A DNA stretch of 64,000 nucleotides from Candidatus Nanopelagicales bacterium (GTDB lineage Bacteria > Actinomycetota > Actinomycetes > S36-B12), in contig JAGYKV010000010.1 of NCBI GenBank assembly GCA_018401415.1, positions 1 to 64,000 of the forward strand, in the 5' to 3' direction. A program made the position numbers and the translations under genes. The notes under the pieces were generated by a model. The model worked only from the letters and a program-made list of their open reading frames with translations, ran no database searches and was not told the DNA's origin. Below, piece by piece: positions 1 through 8,472 of this stretch. Each line of letters begins with the position of its first letter. Within the stretch, counting starts at the first letter, position 1.

Positions 1-360
1 GGGAATCGAACCCGGGTCCGTGCAGGATTCTTCCGTCCTTCTACGTGTGTAGCTGCGATATCGCTGTCTCGGCCCCCGCACTACGTGCAGCACTTTGCGG
101 TGGCAGCCCAGTTACTGTTTGGTTTTCCGCCTGTCTCCGTAACCGAGACGATTGGTGAGTCCCCTAGCGACGTTAGACCCCAATTCGGGGACACATTGGG
201 CTAACGGCTGATTTATCGGTTACGCAGCGAGTGCGTAAGCGTCAGCAGACTGCTTAGATTTGGCAGTTATTTTTTTACCAAGGATCTTTAACGAGATTAC
301 CTTAGATTCTCGACACGCTTCTCCGGTTAAAACGACTGAACGTCGAAACCTGTCACCCCC
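1..360 (-). ncRNA. ssrA: Transfer-messenger RNA (tmRNA), 3' end cut by the window edge
   Basis: tmRNA rescues stalled ribosomes with SmpB and adds a degradation tag. On the minus strand the RNA starts near 360 with GGGGGTGACAGGTTTCGACG, the typical actinobacterial tmRNA 5' end. It runs to a T-arm (GGGTTCGATTCCC) at 1-13. The last acceptor-stem bases and CCA lie outside the window. The tag reading frame is at 264-220: resume codon GCC, then AKSKQSADAYALAA and TAA, preceded by an A-rich stretch as in other tmRNAs. smpB lies 32 bases upstream on the same strand, the usual order. Identity is secure; the exact 5' end rests on acceptor-stem logic. Confidence 0.95.
220..264 (-). other. tmRNA-encoded proteolysis tag frame
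   Basis: Within ssrA, reading GCC AAA TCT AAG CAG TCT GCT GAC GCT TAC GCA CTC GCT GCG TAA gives AKSKQSADAYALAA, 14 residues. The ALAA end is the usual recognition signal for ClpXP-type proteases, and the YALAA ending matches the known mycobacterial tag. The middle part, KSKQSADA, is lineage-variable. Confidence 0.9.
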
Positions 361-392
361 TTATGGGTGTTGCTCTATGGAGTTTTCTGTCC

Positions 393-869
393 CTATTCTA
401 CGCCCTTGTTTCGGCGACCGATCAGGCGCTGTGCTTCACGCTTGGAGTCACGCTCGGCAATTGCTTGGCGTTTGTCGTAACTCTTGCGCCCCCTGGCAAC
501 CGCAATCTCAACTTTGGCGAAACCATCTTTGAAGTAAAGGGAGAGAGGAACGAGGGTCACACCCGTGTCTTTCACAACATTTGCTATCCGTTTGATTTCA
601 TCTTTGCGCAGCAAGAGCTTTCGAGCCCGACGGGGCTCGTGGTTGGTCCAGGTGCCCAGGTCATAGACGGGTATATGGATTTGCCTGAGCCACACTTCAC
701 CGTTCTCGTATTGGGCGAATCCGTCCACAAGACTGGCCCGACCTGCCCGAAGCGACTTGACTTCGGTTCCGGTCAACATGATTCCAGCCTCAAAAACATC
801 TTCGATTGAGTAATCGTGGCGCGCTTTCTTGTTTTGCGCGATTAATTTTTTACCGGTTTCACGTGGCAT
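393..869 (-). CDS. smpB: SsrA-binding protein SmpB
   Basis: SmpB binds the tRNA-like part of tmRNA and takes the place of the anticodon arm in the decoding centre. The 158-residue protein opens with [20 protein letters not shown], carries the conserved [14 protein letters not shown] block near residues 34-47, and ends in a basic tail (GRKSYDKRQ near 130, then RRNKGVE), all family hallmarks at family length. An upstream in-frame start at 950 would add 27 unconserved residues lying inside the preceding gene, so the ATG at 869 is chosen. That start overlaps the stop of the upstream membrane-protein gene by 11 bases, suggesting translational coupling. ssrA follows directly. Confidence 0.95.
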   Translation of the reverse strand: MPRETGKKLIAQNKKARHDYSIEDVFEAGIMLTGTEVKSLRAGRASLVDGFAQYENGEVWLRQIHIPVYDLGTWTNHEPRRARKLLLRKDEIKRIANVVKDTGVTLVPLSLYFKDGFAKVEIAVARGRKSYDKRQAIAERDSKREAQRLIGRRNKGVE

Positions 870-1824
870 GTGAATCACCAGTGGAATCCACTGTGGATCC
901 ATATTCCTGACGCAATTCCGCACCCGTTTGAGAAATCCATGCCGCCACAATGAGGAACACAGCGACGAAGGACATCACAATTGCCCACAGGAATATGTAG
1001 ATGTCGATTGCCGCACCAATGGGTGGTGCACCAGGGAGATACGACCGCAAGATCGGTAAGGCGAAAATCAAACTGCCGCTCCATGCCAACAAAGCAATTT
1101 CAATTTTCCGTCGATTGGAAAATACCAAGAAGGAAATCACGAGCGCGATAAGTGCCACTATGAAAGCAAGGGATACGAGAACAATGGCAAAGAGCTTCGT
1201 GGAAAAAGCTCTTTCGAAACCGACACTAATTACTGCATCGGGGGCTGGCGTGTACTCCACCGCAAAGTCAGTGTCCCAGCCATTGACCGCCCCACGAGTA
1301 GTGACCAACACCGGAATGACTTCACGAGTTTGATTCACGCCGCCTGATTCCCGATCGAAAAAATCAGCCGTGACAAAGTAGATCCCCGTGTAACTGTCAA
1401 AGGGGTACTGAGCCAACTCACCGGAAATTCCCACGTCAATCTCCGCACGACCAAAGGCAGCACCCTGCAAAATACGTAACTCTTGGCTGCCATCGGGGCC
1501 GCTTATGGTGACTCGAATATTGTCTGCGGCTCGTCCGTCTGGATTCTCGATTGCTTCGTCATTAGAAGCCAGAGTTATGCGAAACGTTGCGAGGGAAGCG
1601 TCAGGGTTTATGGCTATTGGTTCCATGGTGGCAGAGATCCCACTGGTCGGTGCCTGATCGGAATCGACAAATGTACTTCCACCTTCGGTTGAGTAGAAGG
1701 CAACAACGAGGACGTACACGGCAATGACGATCGCAAGGGTTAATCCCAGAAGTGTCCATCCTCTTGCGGAGATTTTTCGAGGGTGCGGATCAGTCACAAA
1801 ATGCGTTACCGGATCACTTGACAT
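859..1824 (-). CDS. Membrane protein, possibly DUF4436 family
   Basis: The protein is 321 residues. One membrane segment lies near residues 22-44, followed by a roughly 160-residue, probably extracytoplasmic beta-rich region, then three hydrophobic segments near 210-236, 243-262 and 274-300. This topology and the spacing resemble actinobacterial DUF4436 proteins, but I recognise no diagnostic motif, so the family name is tentative. The function is unknown. The ATG at 1824 has a good ribosome-binding site (GGAAAGGGGCGAGCA). It lies between the M23 peptidase gene and smpB in one minus-strand run, so it is probably cotranscribed with cell-division and ribosome-rescue genes. Confidence 0.6.
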   Translation of the reverse strand: MSSDPVTHFVTDPHPRKISARGWTLLGLTLAIVIAVYVLVVAFYSTEGGSTFVDSDQAPTSGISATMEPIAINPDASLATFRITLASNDEAIENPDGRAADNIRVTISGPDGSQELRILQGAAFGRAEIDVGISGELAQYPFDSYTGIYFVTADFFDRESGGVNQTREVIPVLVTTRGAVNGWDTDFAVEYTPAPDAVISVGFERAFSTKLFAIVLVSLAFIVALIALVISFLVFSNRRKIEIALLAWSGSLIFALPILRSYLPGAPPIGAAIDIYIFLWAIVMSFVAVFLIVAAWISQTGAELRQEYGSTVDSTGDSHAT

Positions 1825-1839
1825 TGCTCGCCCCTTTCC

Positions 1840-3168
1840 TTAGGAAGCACAACTCACTGGGTTACGGGATCCACCGAACCAACCCATGGGATCATAGGGG
1901 GTTCCATTAATCCTGACCTCATAATGCAAATGCGGACCGGTGGACCACCCGGTTGAACCGATTGTGCCCACCTCTTGGCCGGCACTCACGGACTGCCCAA
2001 TAGTGACACTCTCTGAGGACAGATGAGCATAAAACGTGGTGAGACCTCCGGAGTGGACAAGGAGAACTGCCTTGCCGTAGGGACCGCCATTGGTGATACC
2101 TGCGACAGTCCCGGAATCCGCCGCTTTGACCGATGTCCCGGACGGGGAGCCAATATCAATGCCGGTATGACAGGAGTTGTAACCATAAATCGGATGGATA
2201 CGCGGACCCACACTCCCCGACTTCGGGTAGCCGGGAACCGGCCACACCAGATCCCCTGATGGCGAACCTGCACTGATACCAGCCTGGGCAGCGGCTCTGC
2301 GAGCAGCAGCAACCGCTTTTTTAGCTGCAGCTTCCAATCGACGTTCTTCCTTCTTGAGCGTTTGATAACGCATTTTGATCTGCTGGGCGAATTGTTGAGC
2401 ATTGCGCACAGCCTGTTTTTTGGCTTTGCGAAGTTTCACAACCTGTCGCTGCTTTTCATTAGCCTTCGCAAGGGCGACACTGGCTTTGCGCGATTGGTTG
2501 AGGGCTTTGACACTTGCCTGCTCAGCCTTGATGGAAAGTTGCTTGAGTTGGACTTCCTGTCGATTGATATCTGCCTGCGTCACTATCAGGGAGCGTTCCA
2601 CACCCTGTTGTTCACGACTGATGTAATCCACCGCGACCAACCGCGACGTGAAGTCCGCTGGCGAGCTTGAGTTGAGAAGTACTTCGATCTCAGATAGCGG
2701 TCCCTGTTGGTAGAAAGCCCGTGCCACCGAGTCCATGTCACTGCGTTGGGATGCAAGTCGCAACTCAATGCGCTTCTTCGCCCGCACACCCAATTGATAC
2801 TCGCTCTGGGCGTACGCCGCTTCAACCCGCATGGACTCTGCAACGGCGGCAACTCTTTTTGCCTCGCGCAGCGCGGACTGCCTTTCTCGCTTGGCGTTGA
2901 CCCAGGCTTGCTGGGCCGCTGTCGCGGCGAGCACCGCTTTTCGCACCTTCTTGTTGGCGCCAGCAAGTTCCTGTTCGACCTCGTTGAGGTCACCACGATT
3001 TTCCCGCTGCTGAGACTGAATTCGGTCAACTTGATCTGCTGATGCGGGTGCCGATGTGACTCCGAATACAAGTGATCCGGCCACCGCAACAACCGCGAGC
3101 ATGCGAATGGGGGCAGGCAGCACTGCGGACTTGCGGGAGGGGACCACCTGTTGAGGATAAACCCACAA
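1840..3168 (-). CDS. Secreted coiled-coil M23 metallopeptidase, probable FtsEX-controlled murein hydrolase
   Basis: This predicted zinc peptidase cleaves peptidoglycan cross-links or activates amidases. A signal peptide is visible (hydrophobic core near residues 23-38, ending ASA). Next comes a long Ala/Lys/Gln/Arg-rich coiled coil (about 45-295), then a C-terminal M23 domain with the HTGIDIGSPSG zinc motif and the HLHYEV motif. This is the EnvC/NlpD-like architecture. It lies just downstream of ftsE-ftsX, as expected for a periplasmic effector that FtsX regulates through its coiled coil. The start is uncertain: the longest frame begins at TTG 3168, with GTG 3147 (good basic n-region), GTG 3123 and ATG 3102 as alternatives, none with a clear ribosome-binding site. 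Confidence 0.88.
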   Translation of the reverse strand: MWVYPQQVVPSRKSAVLPAPIRMLAVVAVAGSLVFGVTSAPASADQVDRIQSQQRENRGDLNEVEQELAGANKKVRKAVLAATAAQQAWVNAKRERQSALREAKRVAAVAESMRVEAAYAQSEYQLGVRAKKRIELRLASQRSDMDSVARAFYQQGPLSEIEVLLNSSSPADFTSRLVAVDYISREQQGVERSLIVTQADINRQEVQLKQLSIKAEQASVKALNQSRKASVALAKANEKQRQVVKLRKAKKQAVRNAQQFAQQIKMRYQTLKKEERRLEAAAKKAVAAARRAAAQAGISAGSPSGDLVWPVPGYPKSGSVGPRIHPIYGYNSCHTGIDIGSPSGTSVKAADSGTVAGITNGGPYGKAVLLVHSGGLTTFYAHLSSESVTIGQSVSAGQEVGTIGSTGWSTGPHLHYEVRINGTPYDPMGWFGGSRNPVSCAS

Positions 3169-3205
3169 TTGCGGCTGGCAGTCGCGTGAAATGCCGTTTT
3201 GGGAA

Positions 3206-4114
3206 CTAAACCCTCAAGTACTTCCTGAGGGTGAAGAAGGCCGCAATCGCGGAAAGCCCGATGCCCACGAGTAGCAGAAGCGGTGCAATGGCTAACACGG
3301 CTTCCCAGCCTACAAAGGCGGTGAACTGGAATGACGGGGCCAGAATCTGATCAATCACAATTGTTTTGGTGAGGATCAGCCCTCCGACAGCAAGCAAGGC
3401 GCCGATTCCAGCGGAGACCGCGGCCTCAAGCAGGAAGGGCAATTGAATATACAAATTACTCGCACCAACCAGGCGCATGATGCTGGTTTCTCTTCGCCTG
3501 CTGAATGCCGCGACTCGCATTGTGTTCACAATGAGAAGAACGGTCACCACCAACATCACGATGGCAATGATCAGAGCGACGGCTTGTAAACCGCCCAGAA
3601 GCCTGAAGAACTTGTCCAGCACTTGACGTTGATCATTGACCTGCTCGATTCCCGGTCGCCCGGAAAATGCGGAAGCCACGACATCGTATTGAGTTGGGTC
3701 CGAGAGTTTGATTCGAAAGGATTCAGGAAGAGCGTTTTCGCCAACGCTGTCCACAATGGGTGAGTTCGCGAACTGCTCTTGGAAACGAATAAAGGCTTCC
3801 TCGCGAGATTCGTAATAGATCTCCACTACCAGTGGGCGCAATGATTCGAGGTCCGCGCGAATCTGATCTCGCTGAGCACGTGTGACTTCACCGCCGACAC
3901 AGGATGATGTGTCACTGCCATCTGCACAAAGAAAGATGGACACCTCGACTTTGTCGTACCAGAAGTCTTTCATGGTGTCGACCTGCGCACGCACGAGCAA
4001 ACTCACGCCAAAGAGGGTGAGCGACACCGCAACCGTAATGATGACGGCGAGAGTCATGGTGAGGTTTCGTCTGAGCCCGTTGCCCACCTCACTGGCAACA
4101 AATTGCGCCCGCAT
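3206..4114 (-). CDS. ftsX: Cell division protein FtsX
   Basis: FtsX is the permease-like partner of FtsE and transmits ATP-driven movement to murein hydrolases at the septum. The 302-residue protein has the FtsX plan: one membrane segment near residues 20-44, a large extracellular domain (about 45-165) and three C-terminal segments near 172-195, 225-252 and 268-292. The motif MRVAAFSRRRETSIMRLVGA before the third segment is typical. Two cysteines sit in the extracellular domain, as in mycobacterial FtsX. Its ATG shares one base with the ftsE stop (TAATG). The downstream M23 peptidase is the likely target. Confidence 0.95.
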   Translation of the reverse strand: MRAQFVASEVGNGLRRNLTMTLAVIITVAVSLTLFGVSLLVRAQVDTMKDFWYDKVEVSIFLCADGSDTSSCVGGEVTRAQRDQIRADLESLRPLVVEIYYESREEAFIRFQEQFANSPIVDSVGENALPESFRIKLSDPTQYDVVASAFSGRPGIEQVNDQRQVLDKFFRLLGGLQAVALIIAIVMLVVTVLLIVNTMRVAAFSRRRETSIMRLVGASNLYIQLPFLLEAAVSAGIGALLAVGGLILTKTIVIDQILAPSFQFTAFVGWEAVLAIAPLLLLVGIGLSAIAAFFTLRKYLRV

Positions 4115-4803
4115 TAGCGCGCGTATCCGTACACGCCGCGGGATTGATCGCGCACCACATGGCCATGTTCGAGTTCGATTACCCGGCGGCGCATCTGGTC
4201 AACGATTTGGGCATCGTGGGTGGACATGATTACGGTTGTGCCCAGCCGGTTAATGCGGTCAAGCAACTTCATGATGCCCACAGACGTTCCGGGGTCGAGG
4301 TTTCCGGTGGGTTCATCTGCGATAAGTACTTTGGGGCGATTAACAAATGCGCGGGCAATTGCCACGCGCTGTTGCTCGCCACCGGAGAGTTCATCTGGTC
4401 GGCGACCTTCTTTGCCCTCGAGGCCAACTACTTCGAGGACTTCGGGAACAACTTTGCGGATATGCGACTTGGGCTTGCCAATTACTTCTAATGCAAAGGC
4501 GACGTTTTCAAAAACAGTTTTATTCGGTAGCAGGCGAAAGTCCTGGAATACGGTTCCGATTTCGCGACGCAAAGCGGGGATCTTCCAATTTGAGAGGCGC
4601 ATGAGGTCTTTGCCCAGCACCCACACATTTCCGGACGTGGGTCGTTCCTCTCGCAGCACTAGCCGAAGGAAAGTTGACTTTCCGGATCCTGATGGACCCA
4701 CCAGGAAAACGAACTCCCCTTTTTCAATCTCAAGGGATGCGTCCTCCAATGCAGGACGTGTTTGGTTGGGGTAGACCTTGGTTACGTTGTCGAACAGGAT
4801 CAC
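4114..4803 (-). CDS. ftsE: Cell division ATP-binding protein FtsE
   Basis: FtsE is the ABC-type ATPase of the FtsEX complex. The 229-residue protein shows Walker [10 protein letters not shown] (near 37-45), the Q-loop region [18 protein letters not shown], the signature [14 protein letters not shown] and Walker [13 protein letters not shown], all intact. The start [12 protein letters not shown] is the normal FtsE beginning. It is followed by ftsX with a one-base overlap and preceded by prfB across a 78-base spacer, which may hold its own promoter. Confidence 0.96.
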   Translation of the reverse strand: MILFDNVTKVYPNQTRPALEDASLEIEKGEFVFLVGPSGSGKSTFLRLVLREERPTSGNVWVLGKDLMRLSNWKIPALRREIGTVFQDFRLLPNKTVFENVAFALEVIGKPKSHIRKVVPEVLEVVGLEGKEGRRPDELSGGEQQRVAIARAFVNRPKVLIADEPTGNLDPGTSVGIMKLLDRINRLGTTVIMSTHDAQIVDQMRRRVIELEHGHVVRDQSRGVYGYAR

Positions 4804-4881
4804 GTGTCGGTACTCCGTTCCTGAGGGAAGTCTTCTCGGCCGAACCCCAACAGTCTATGCGGAAGGGTAGAAAGGGGTGGT

Positions 4882-6024
4882 TTATGACGCGGATGACACG
4901 GTCTTTCGCCACCTGATTCCAGCCTGAATGAATTCGTCTATTTCGCCATCGAGGACCGCAGATGTATTGCCGGTTTCCTGCTCTGTTCGCAGATCCTTGA
5001 CCATTTGATAGGGATGGAGGACATAGGAGCGCATTTGATTACCCCAGGAACCCCCCGAAGAATCCTTGAGTGAATCCATCTTCGCCCTTTCCTGCTGGCG
5101 CTGATTTTCGAGCAATCTGGCCTGCAGGACCGCCATGGCCGTAGCGCGGTTTTGTAGCTGGGAGCGCTCATTTTGGCAGGACACCACTATCCCGGTGGGA
5201 ATGTGGGTGATTCGTACGGCCGAATCGGTGGTGTTCACGCCTTGCCCACCCGGGCCACTCGATCGATATACGTCAATGCGCAGGTCATCTTCAGGAATAT
5301 CTATGCTCTCGGACTGCTCCAGCACTGGAATGACTTCTACATCGGCAAATGAAGTTTGGCGTCTACTCTGATTATCAAACGGCGAAATGCGAACTAACCT
5401 ATGTGTCCCCTGTTCCACCGATAATGTGCCATAAGCGTAGGGGGCTTTCACGGCGAAAGTTGCTGACTTTATTCCGGCTTCTTCTGCATAGGAGGTGTCG
5501 TAGACCTCATAGGACCAACCATGTCTTTCGCAATAACGGGTATAAAGCCGGAGGAGCATTTCGGCCCAATCGGCGGCATCGACACCACCCGCCCCCGAAC
5601 GAATGGTCACGAGTGCTTCACGTTCATCATATTCACCGGAAAGCAAGGTGCGAATTTCAAGTTCGCTCACCACCGACTCCATGGATTCGAGTTCCTTGAT
5701 GGCTTCCGCGAGTGAATCCGGATCACCCTCGCCTTCCGCCAACTCGAAGAGCACGGGCAGATCGGACATTCGACTTTTTACCGATTCGAATTTGCGCAAT
5801 TCACTTTGAACAGAAGACAATTTTGAAGTTACTCGCTGAGCATTGGCTTGGTCATCCCACAGATGGGGAACCGAAGCCTCTGCCTCCAAGTCAATAATCA
5901 GCTTTTTCATGCTGTCCACGTCCAGGACGATCCCAATGCTGGAAACTTTCGTTGAAAGTTCATTGAGTCGTTCTTGAATTTCAAGTGAAGGCACGAGACA
6001 ACAATACGGCTCGGTGGTGGTCAC
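4882..6024 (-). CDS. prfB: Peptide chain release factor 2
   Basis: RF2 ends translation at UGA and UAA. Both key motifs are present: SPF (214-216) for stop-codon reading and GGQ (259-261) for peptidyl-tRNA hydrolysis. The frame is continuous, so the +1 programmed frameshift of Escherichia coli prfB is absent, as is common in Actinobacteria. The listed start is GTG 6024, which overlaps the preceding TadE-like stop (GTGA). A GTG at 5994 gives 370 residues and matches the N-terminus of mycobacterial RF2 better. Neither has a strong ribosome-binding site, so the start is open. Confidence 0.95.
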   Translation of the reverse strand: MTTTEPYCCLVPSLEIQERLNELSTKVSSIGIVLDVDSMKKLIIDLEAEASVPHLWDDQANAQRVTSKLSSVQSELRKFESVKSRMSDLPVLFELAEGEGDPDSLAEAIKELESMESVVSELEIRTLLSGEYDEREALVTIRSGAGGVDAADWAEMLLRLYTRYCERHGWSYEVYDTSYAEEAGIKSATFAVKAPYAYGTLSVEQGTHRLVRISPFDNQSRRQTSFADVEVIPVLEQSESIDIPEDDLRIDVYRSSGPGGQGVNTTDSAVRITHIPTGIVVSCQNERSQLQNRATAMAVLQARLLENQRQQERAKMDSLKDSSGGSWGNQMRSYVLHPYQMVKDLRTEQETGNTSAVLDGEIDEFIQAGIRWRKTVSSAS

Positions 6025-6461
6025 CCCGAAAATGAGCGGTAATCCAGCCGCGCAGCAGCACTGACCTCAATTGGATCAAATGGAAGGGAGTCAAAGAAAG
6101 TTAATCGAAGTGGGGCTGTGAGCGTGACATAAACCCCCGTTTCCGTGCTGCTGAGCCGAAGGGAAGGCCGCTCCTCTGATTGTGATGACTCAAAGTTTCC
6201 TTGAACAATGGAACTTACATTGTCTGCATTTAACCGCGTTGACTCTGTGGCTCCGTGGTTGTAATAGGCCACCAGATCTAACCCTTGAACTCCTGCCAGT
6301 GCTAGCCAATCCGCTTGCGCTTGCAAACTTCTTTGCTGAATGAATGCCGATGAAGCATCGGTGATAACAGCAAGAGCCAGAAGACACACACCGATAAAAC
6401 CGATTCCTAAAAGCAAAATACTTCCTGCGTCTTCTGAATGATCAACTTTCGGAGTGTGCAT
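6021..6461 (-). CDS. TadE/TadG-like pilus-locus protein (helicase/secretion neighbourhood type)
   Basis: This small membrane-anchored pseudopilin-like protein of 146 residues is probably a minor component of a Tad pilus. After a short polar start there is one hydrophobic segment ([20 protein letters not shown], about residues 16-36), then a polar, probably extracellular domain. It resembles the Rv3655c-type TadE-like proteins of actinobacterial Tad loci. The ATG at 6461 comes one base after the stop of the upstream tadE, so it is preferred over the upstream in-frame start at 6503, which lies inside that gene. Its stop overlaps the prfB start, linking the pilus locus to the prfB-ftsEX block. 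Confidence 0.72.
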   Translation of the reverse strand: MHTPKVDHSEDAGSILLLGIGFIGVCLLALAVITDASSAFIQQRSLQAQADWLALAGVQGLDLVAYYNHGATESTRLNADNVSSIVQGNFESSQSEERPSLRLSSTETGVYVTLTAPLRLTFFDSLPFDPIEVSAAARLDYRSFSG

Positions 6462-6462
6462 G

Positions 6463-6936
6463 TCAGCCTGCCTGACGAAATTGGTCAACCATGAGGGTGA
6501 CATTGGCTTCGACCGGAAAACTCAAGGGAGCTGCTTCGCCCCAGCGCGGTATCAGTGGAAGCGGAACTGCACTTGAAATATCCACGTTGACCAGTGAGCC
6601 CGGCGATAAGCACGGACCACCGGTGCACGTGATGACCAAAGTGGGAGTCCCAGCGTCCACGCCGTGGTCGGCAAAAGCTTGTTGCATGAGTGCAATTGCT
6701 AATGAGTTTCCTTCGGTGGCAGATCCACTAGCCATGAATGCCCGTGCCGCCTCACGGGCTGCAGCATGTGCCGCAAAGGAACCTGCATGCAGTGTCATGA
6801 CGGCTATCGCGAGGTACACGAGCGGCATGATGATTGCGACACCCACAACAATGAACTCGAGCATGGCGCTTCCGTGATCTGCCGCCAAAAGCCGCCTCAC
6901 TTTTTCTGAGAGAGCAAGACGAGGATCATTCAACAT
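6463..6936 (-). CDS. TadE-family pilus protein
   Basis: The 157-residue protein has a cytoplasmic basic start, then the TadE signature region GSAMLEFIVVGVAIIMPLVY (about 22-41), a membrane segment, and an AAREAARAF helix. The glutamate in the LEF motif is the residue usually seen in TadE pseudopilins. It has two cysteines in the C-terminal half (CTGGPC), which could form a disulfide. The ATG at 6936 overlaps the restored end of the upstream TadE-like gene by 11 bases. The role, inferred from family and locus, is pilus assembly or initiation. Confidence 0.82.
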   Translation of the reverse strand: MLNDPRLALSEKVRRLLAADHGSAMLEFIVVGVAIIMPLVYLAIAVMTLHAGSFAAHAAAREAARAFMASGSATEGNSLAIALMQQAFADHGVDAGTPTLVITCTGGPCLSPGSLVNVDISSAVPLPLIPRWGEAAPLSFPVEANVTLMVDQFRQAG

Positions 6937-7338
6937 ATGCGTGGCCGGTCAGTGTCATGGTGGTGGGGCCGTATACGCCCAGGAGCGGTAATTCCGTATC
7001 TACCTGCACGGCAATCATGGGTACCCCTGCAGGGTGGTGCGACTGGCGTGAACATCCACAACCGTTGCTCCCGCAATATTCGCAAGCAATACCTGCCGAG
7101 TTCTTTGCTCCGCCATGACAAGGTCGGCGCCCACATGGGCTCCGACTCGGGCACCTTCGATCGCCGCACTTGTGATGACGGTTCGAACATGCAATGCCAA
7201 CATCAGTTGGAGTACAGCAAGACCGATCAACATCAGGAGGGGTGCCACCAGCGCAAACTCGACACTTGCATTTCCGTCTTCGCCGAGCCAGCGGTTTCTT
7301 TCGGGCCTCACGGGATACGAATTCTTATGCCGAAACAC
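6926..7338 (-). CDS. TadE-like pilus protein, interrupted by a one-base frameshift
   Basis: The first 107 codons (7338-7015) show the TadE pattern: GEDGNASVEFALVAPLL near residues 19-35, a membrane segment, and AAIEGARVGAHVG. The frame then stops early at TGA 7017-7015. The family-type C-terminus (IAVQVDTELPLLG, ending TGHAYVE) continues in another frame to TGA 6926. Adding one G to the GGGG run around 7021 (CTGCAGGGGTACC on the minus strand) restores one 137-residue protein. As written, the early TGA overlaps an ATG (ATGA), so the tail could in theory be reinitiated. A homopolymer error is the simpler reading. Confidence 0.75.
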
Positions 7339-7504
7339 TCGATATTGCTCGATCCAGAATTCCAGTTAATTGGTCGTCTGCTATCAACCAAATCGCTGTC
7401 ACGAGACCTGCCGTCATAACTGCCACCAAAACCCACCCGGGAACATCGCCGCGATCCTGGGCCAATCGCGCAAATAATCTGTGAAGCATGAACTCAATTT
7501 TCAT
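7325..7504 (-). CDS. Small pilin-like membrane protein of the Tad locus
   Basis: This 59-residue protein has a basic N-terminus, then RGDVPGWVLVAVMTAGLVTA and one hydrophobic segment (about residues 26-46), ending in a short polar tail. It occupies the place of the Flp pilin between tadC and tadE. Unlike classical Flp pilins it has no Glu-Tyr pair after the glycine, so normal prepilin-peptidase processing is doubtful. Proteins with a similar RGDVPGWV stretch occur in other actinobacterial Tad loci, as far as I recall. ATG 7504 is chosen because GAAAGG lies about seven bases upstream; the longer frame to 7597 would run into tadC. Confidence 0.68.
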   Translation of the reverse strand: MKIEFMLHRLFARLAQDRGDVPGWVLVAVMTAGLVTAIWLIADDQLTGILDRAISSVSA

Positions 7505-7544
7505 TTCATTACCTTTCGTTGGATAGTTATTACTTCGGGGTGAT

Positions 7545-8459
7545 TCATGGAACAAGTACCTGCAGCCCTCGCACCGCCGGGAATAGGGCAATGACAATTA
7601 CGGTCGGGAGAACAAGGAATACAACGGGTATCAACATGGCAACGTCTTTCTTGCCGGCAAGTTCAATCAGATACTGGCGTTGCTGATTGCGGGCATCGGC
7701 AGCCTGTGCCCGCAATACTTCGCTCAGTGGTGTTCCGCGCTCCATGGCAATGACGAGTCCGTCGGTAAACCTTTCAACATTGCGGGAACCGGTCCGTTCG
7801 GCCATGGCGCGGAGCGCGGATCCCAAAGTCTCACCTGCTCGAATTTCCCGAACACAGGAGTGCAATTCATGGGACAGGATTCCTTGACTCATGCCCGCAA
7901 CTCGGTTGAGCGCAGCAAGCGGGGTTTCCCCGGCCGTCACCGCGAAGGCCAACAACTCCGCGATATCGGGGAATTGCTGGTCGATTCGCGCTGTTCGCTT
8001 TTTAGCGAGTGAGCTCACATACTTCTCGTGGGCTAGATACGCAATGACCCCACCGAGAGTGGCTGTCAGAATCAACAGGATGGGGGATGATCCACGAGTG
8101 ATATTCCAGACCCCGAAAATCGTTCCGCCAATTAATCCCAGACTGAGCAATGTGATCTGCTCGAGTCGAAATCGTGAAAGATCAACTGTTGGATTGCCCG
8201 TTGATCGACCCGCTTGCTTGAGTTTTTCGAGGGATTTATCTGATTGAGCCAACGGAATTAGCCGCCGCAAATGCAATCCTTGTGAACCAAGCAGTCCTTT
8301 CAATGAATCCAGAGAATTACCGGATGAGGCAATTGGCGAATGGGCTCCGACATGCATTGCCACTCGCTCAGAGATTGACAGTGGCGCTGTTGCTCGTGCC
8401 CGAGAGAAGATCATGAGGAGGCCAATAGCAACTCCTAGACCAATGAATGCACCCATCAT
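7545..8459 (-). CDS. tadC: Type II secretion F-family protein, TadC-like
   Basis: TadC is one of the two inner-membrane platform proteins of the Tad pilus machine. The protein has a first membrane segment at its very start (MMGAFIGLGVAIGLL), two more near residues 115-155, a cytosolic four-helix F-domain (FPDIAELLAFAVTAGETPLAAL; RAGETLGSALRAMAERTG), and a C-terminal segment. The reading frame could start at 8519, but that lies within tadB. ATG 8459 gives an N-terminus that mirrors TadB and has GGGG about ten bases upstream. It lies between tadB and the pilin-like gene. Confidence 0.85.
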   Translation of the reverse strand: MMGAFIGLGVAIGLLMIFSRARATAPLSISERVAMHVGAHSPIASSGNSLDSLKGLLGSQGLHLRRLIPLAQSDKSLEKLKQAGRSTGNPTVDLSRFRLEQITLLSLGLIGGTIFGVWNITRGSSPILLILTATLGGVIAYLAHEKYVSSLAKKRTARIDQQFPDIAELLAFAVTAGETPLAALNRVAGMSQGILSHELHSCVREIRAGETLGSALRAMAERTGSRNVERFTDGLVIAMERGTPLSEVLRAQAADARNQQRQYLIELAGKKDVAMLIPVVFLVLPTVIVIALFPAVRGLQVLVP

Positions 8460-8472
8460 GTAAAGGCCCCGT

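Noticed and set aside
393..809. Plus-strand open frames opposite smpB
   Set aside because: Shadows of the real gene; no family features.
4882..6024. Possible programmed +1 frameshift in prfB
   Set aside because: The frame is continuous from start to end and there is no CUUUGA-type site; this is common in Actinobacteria.
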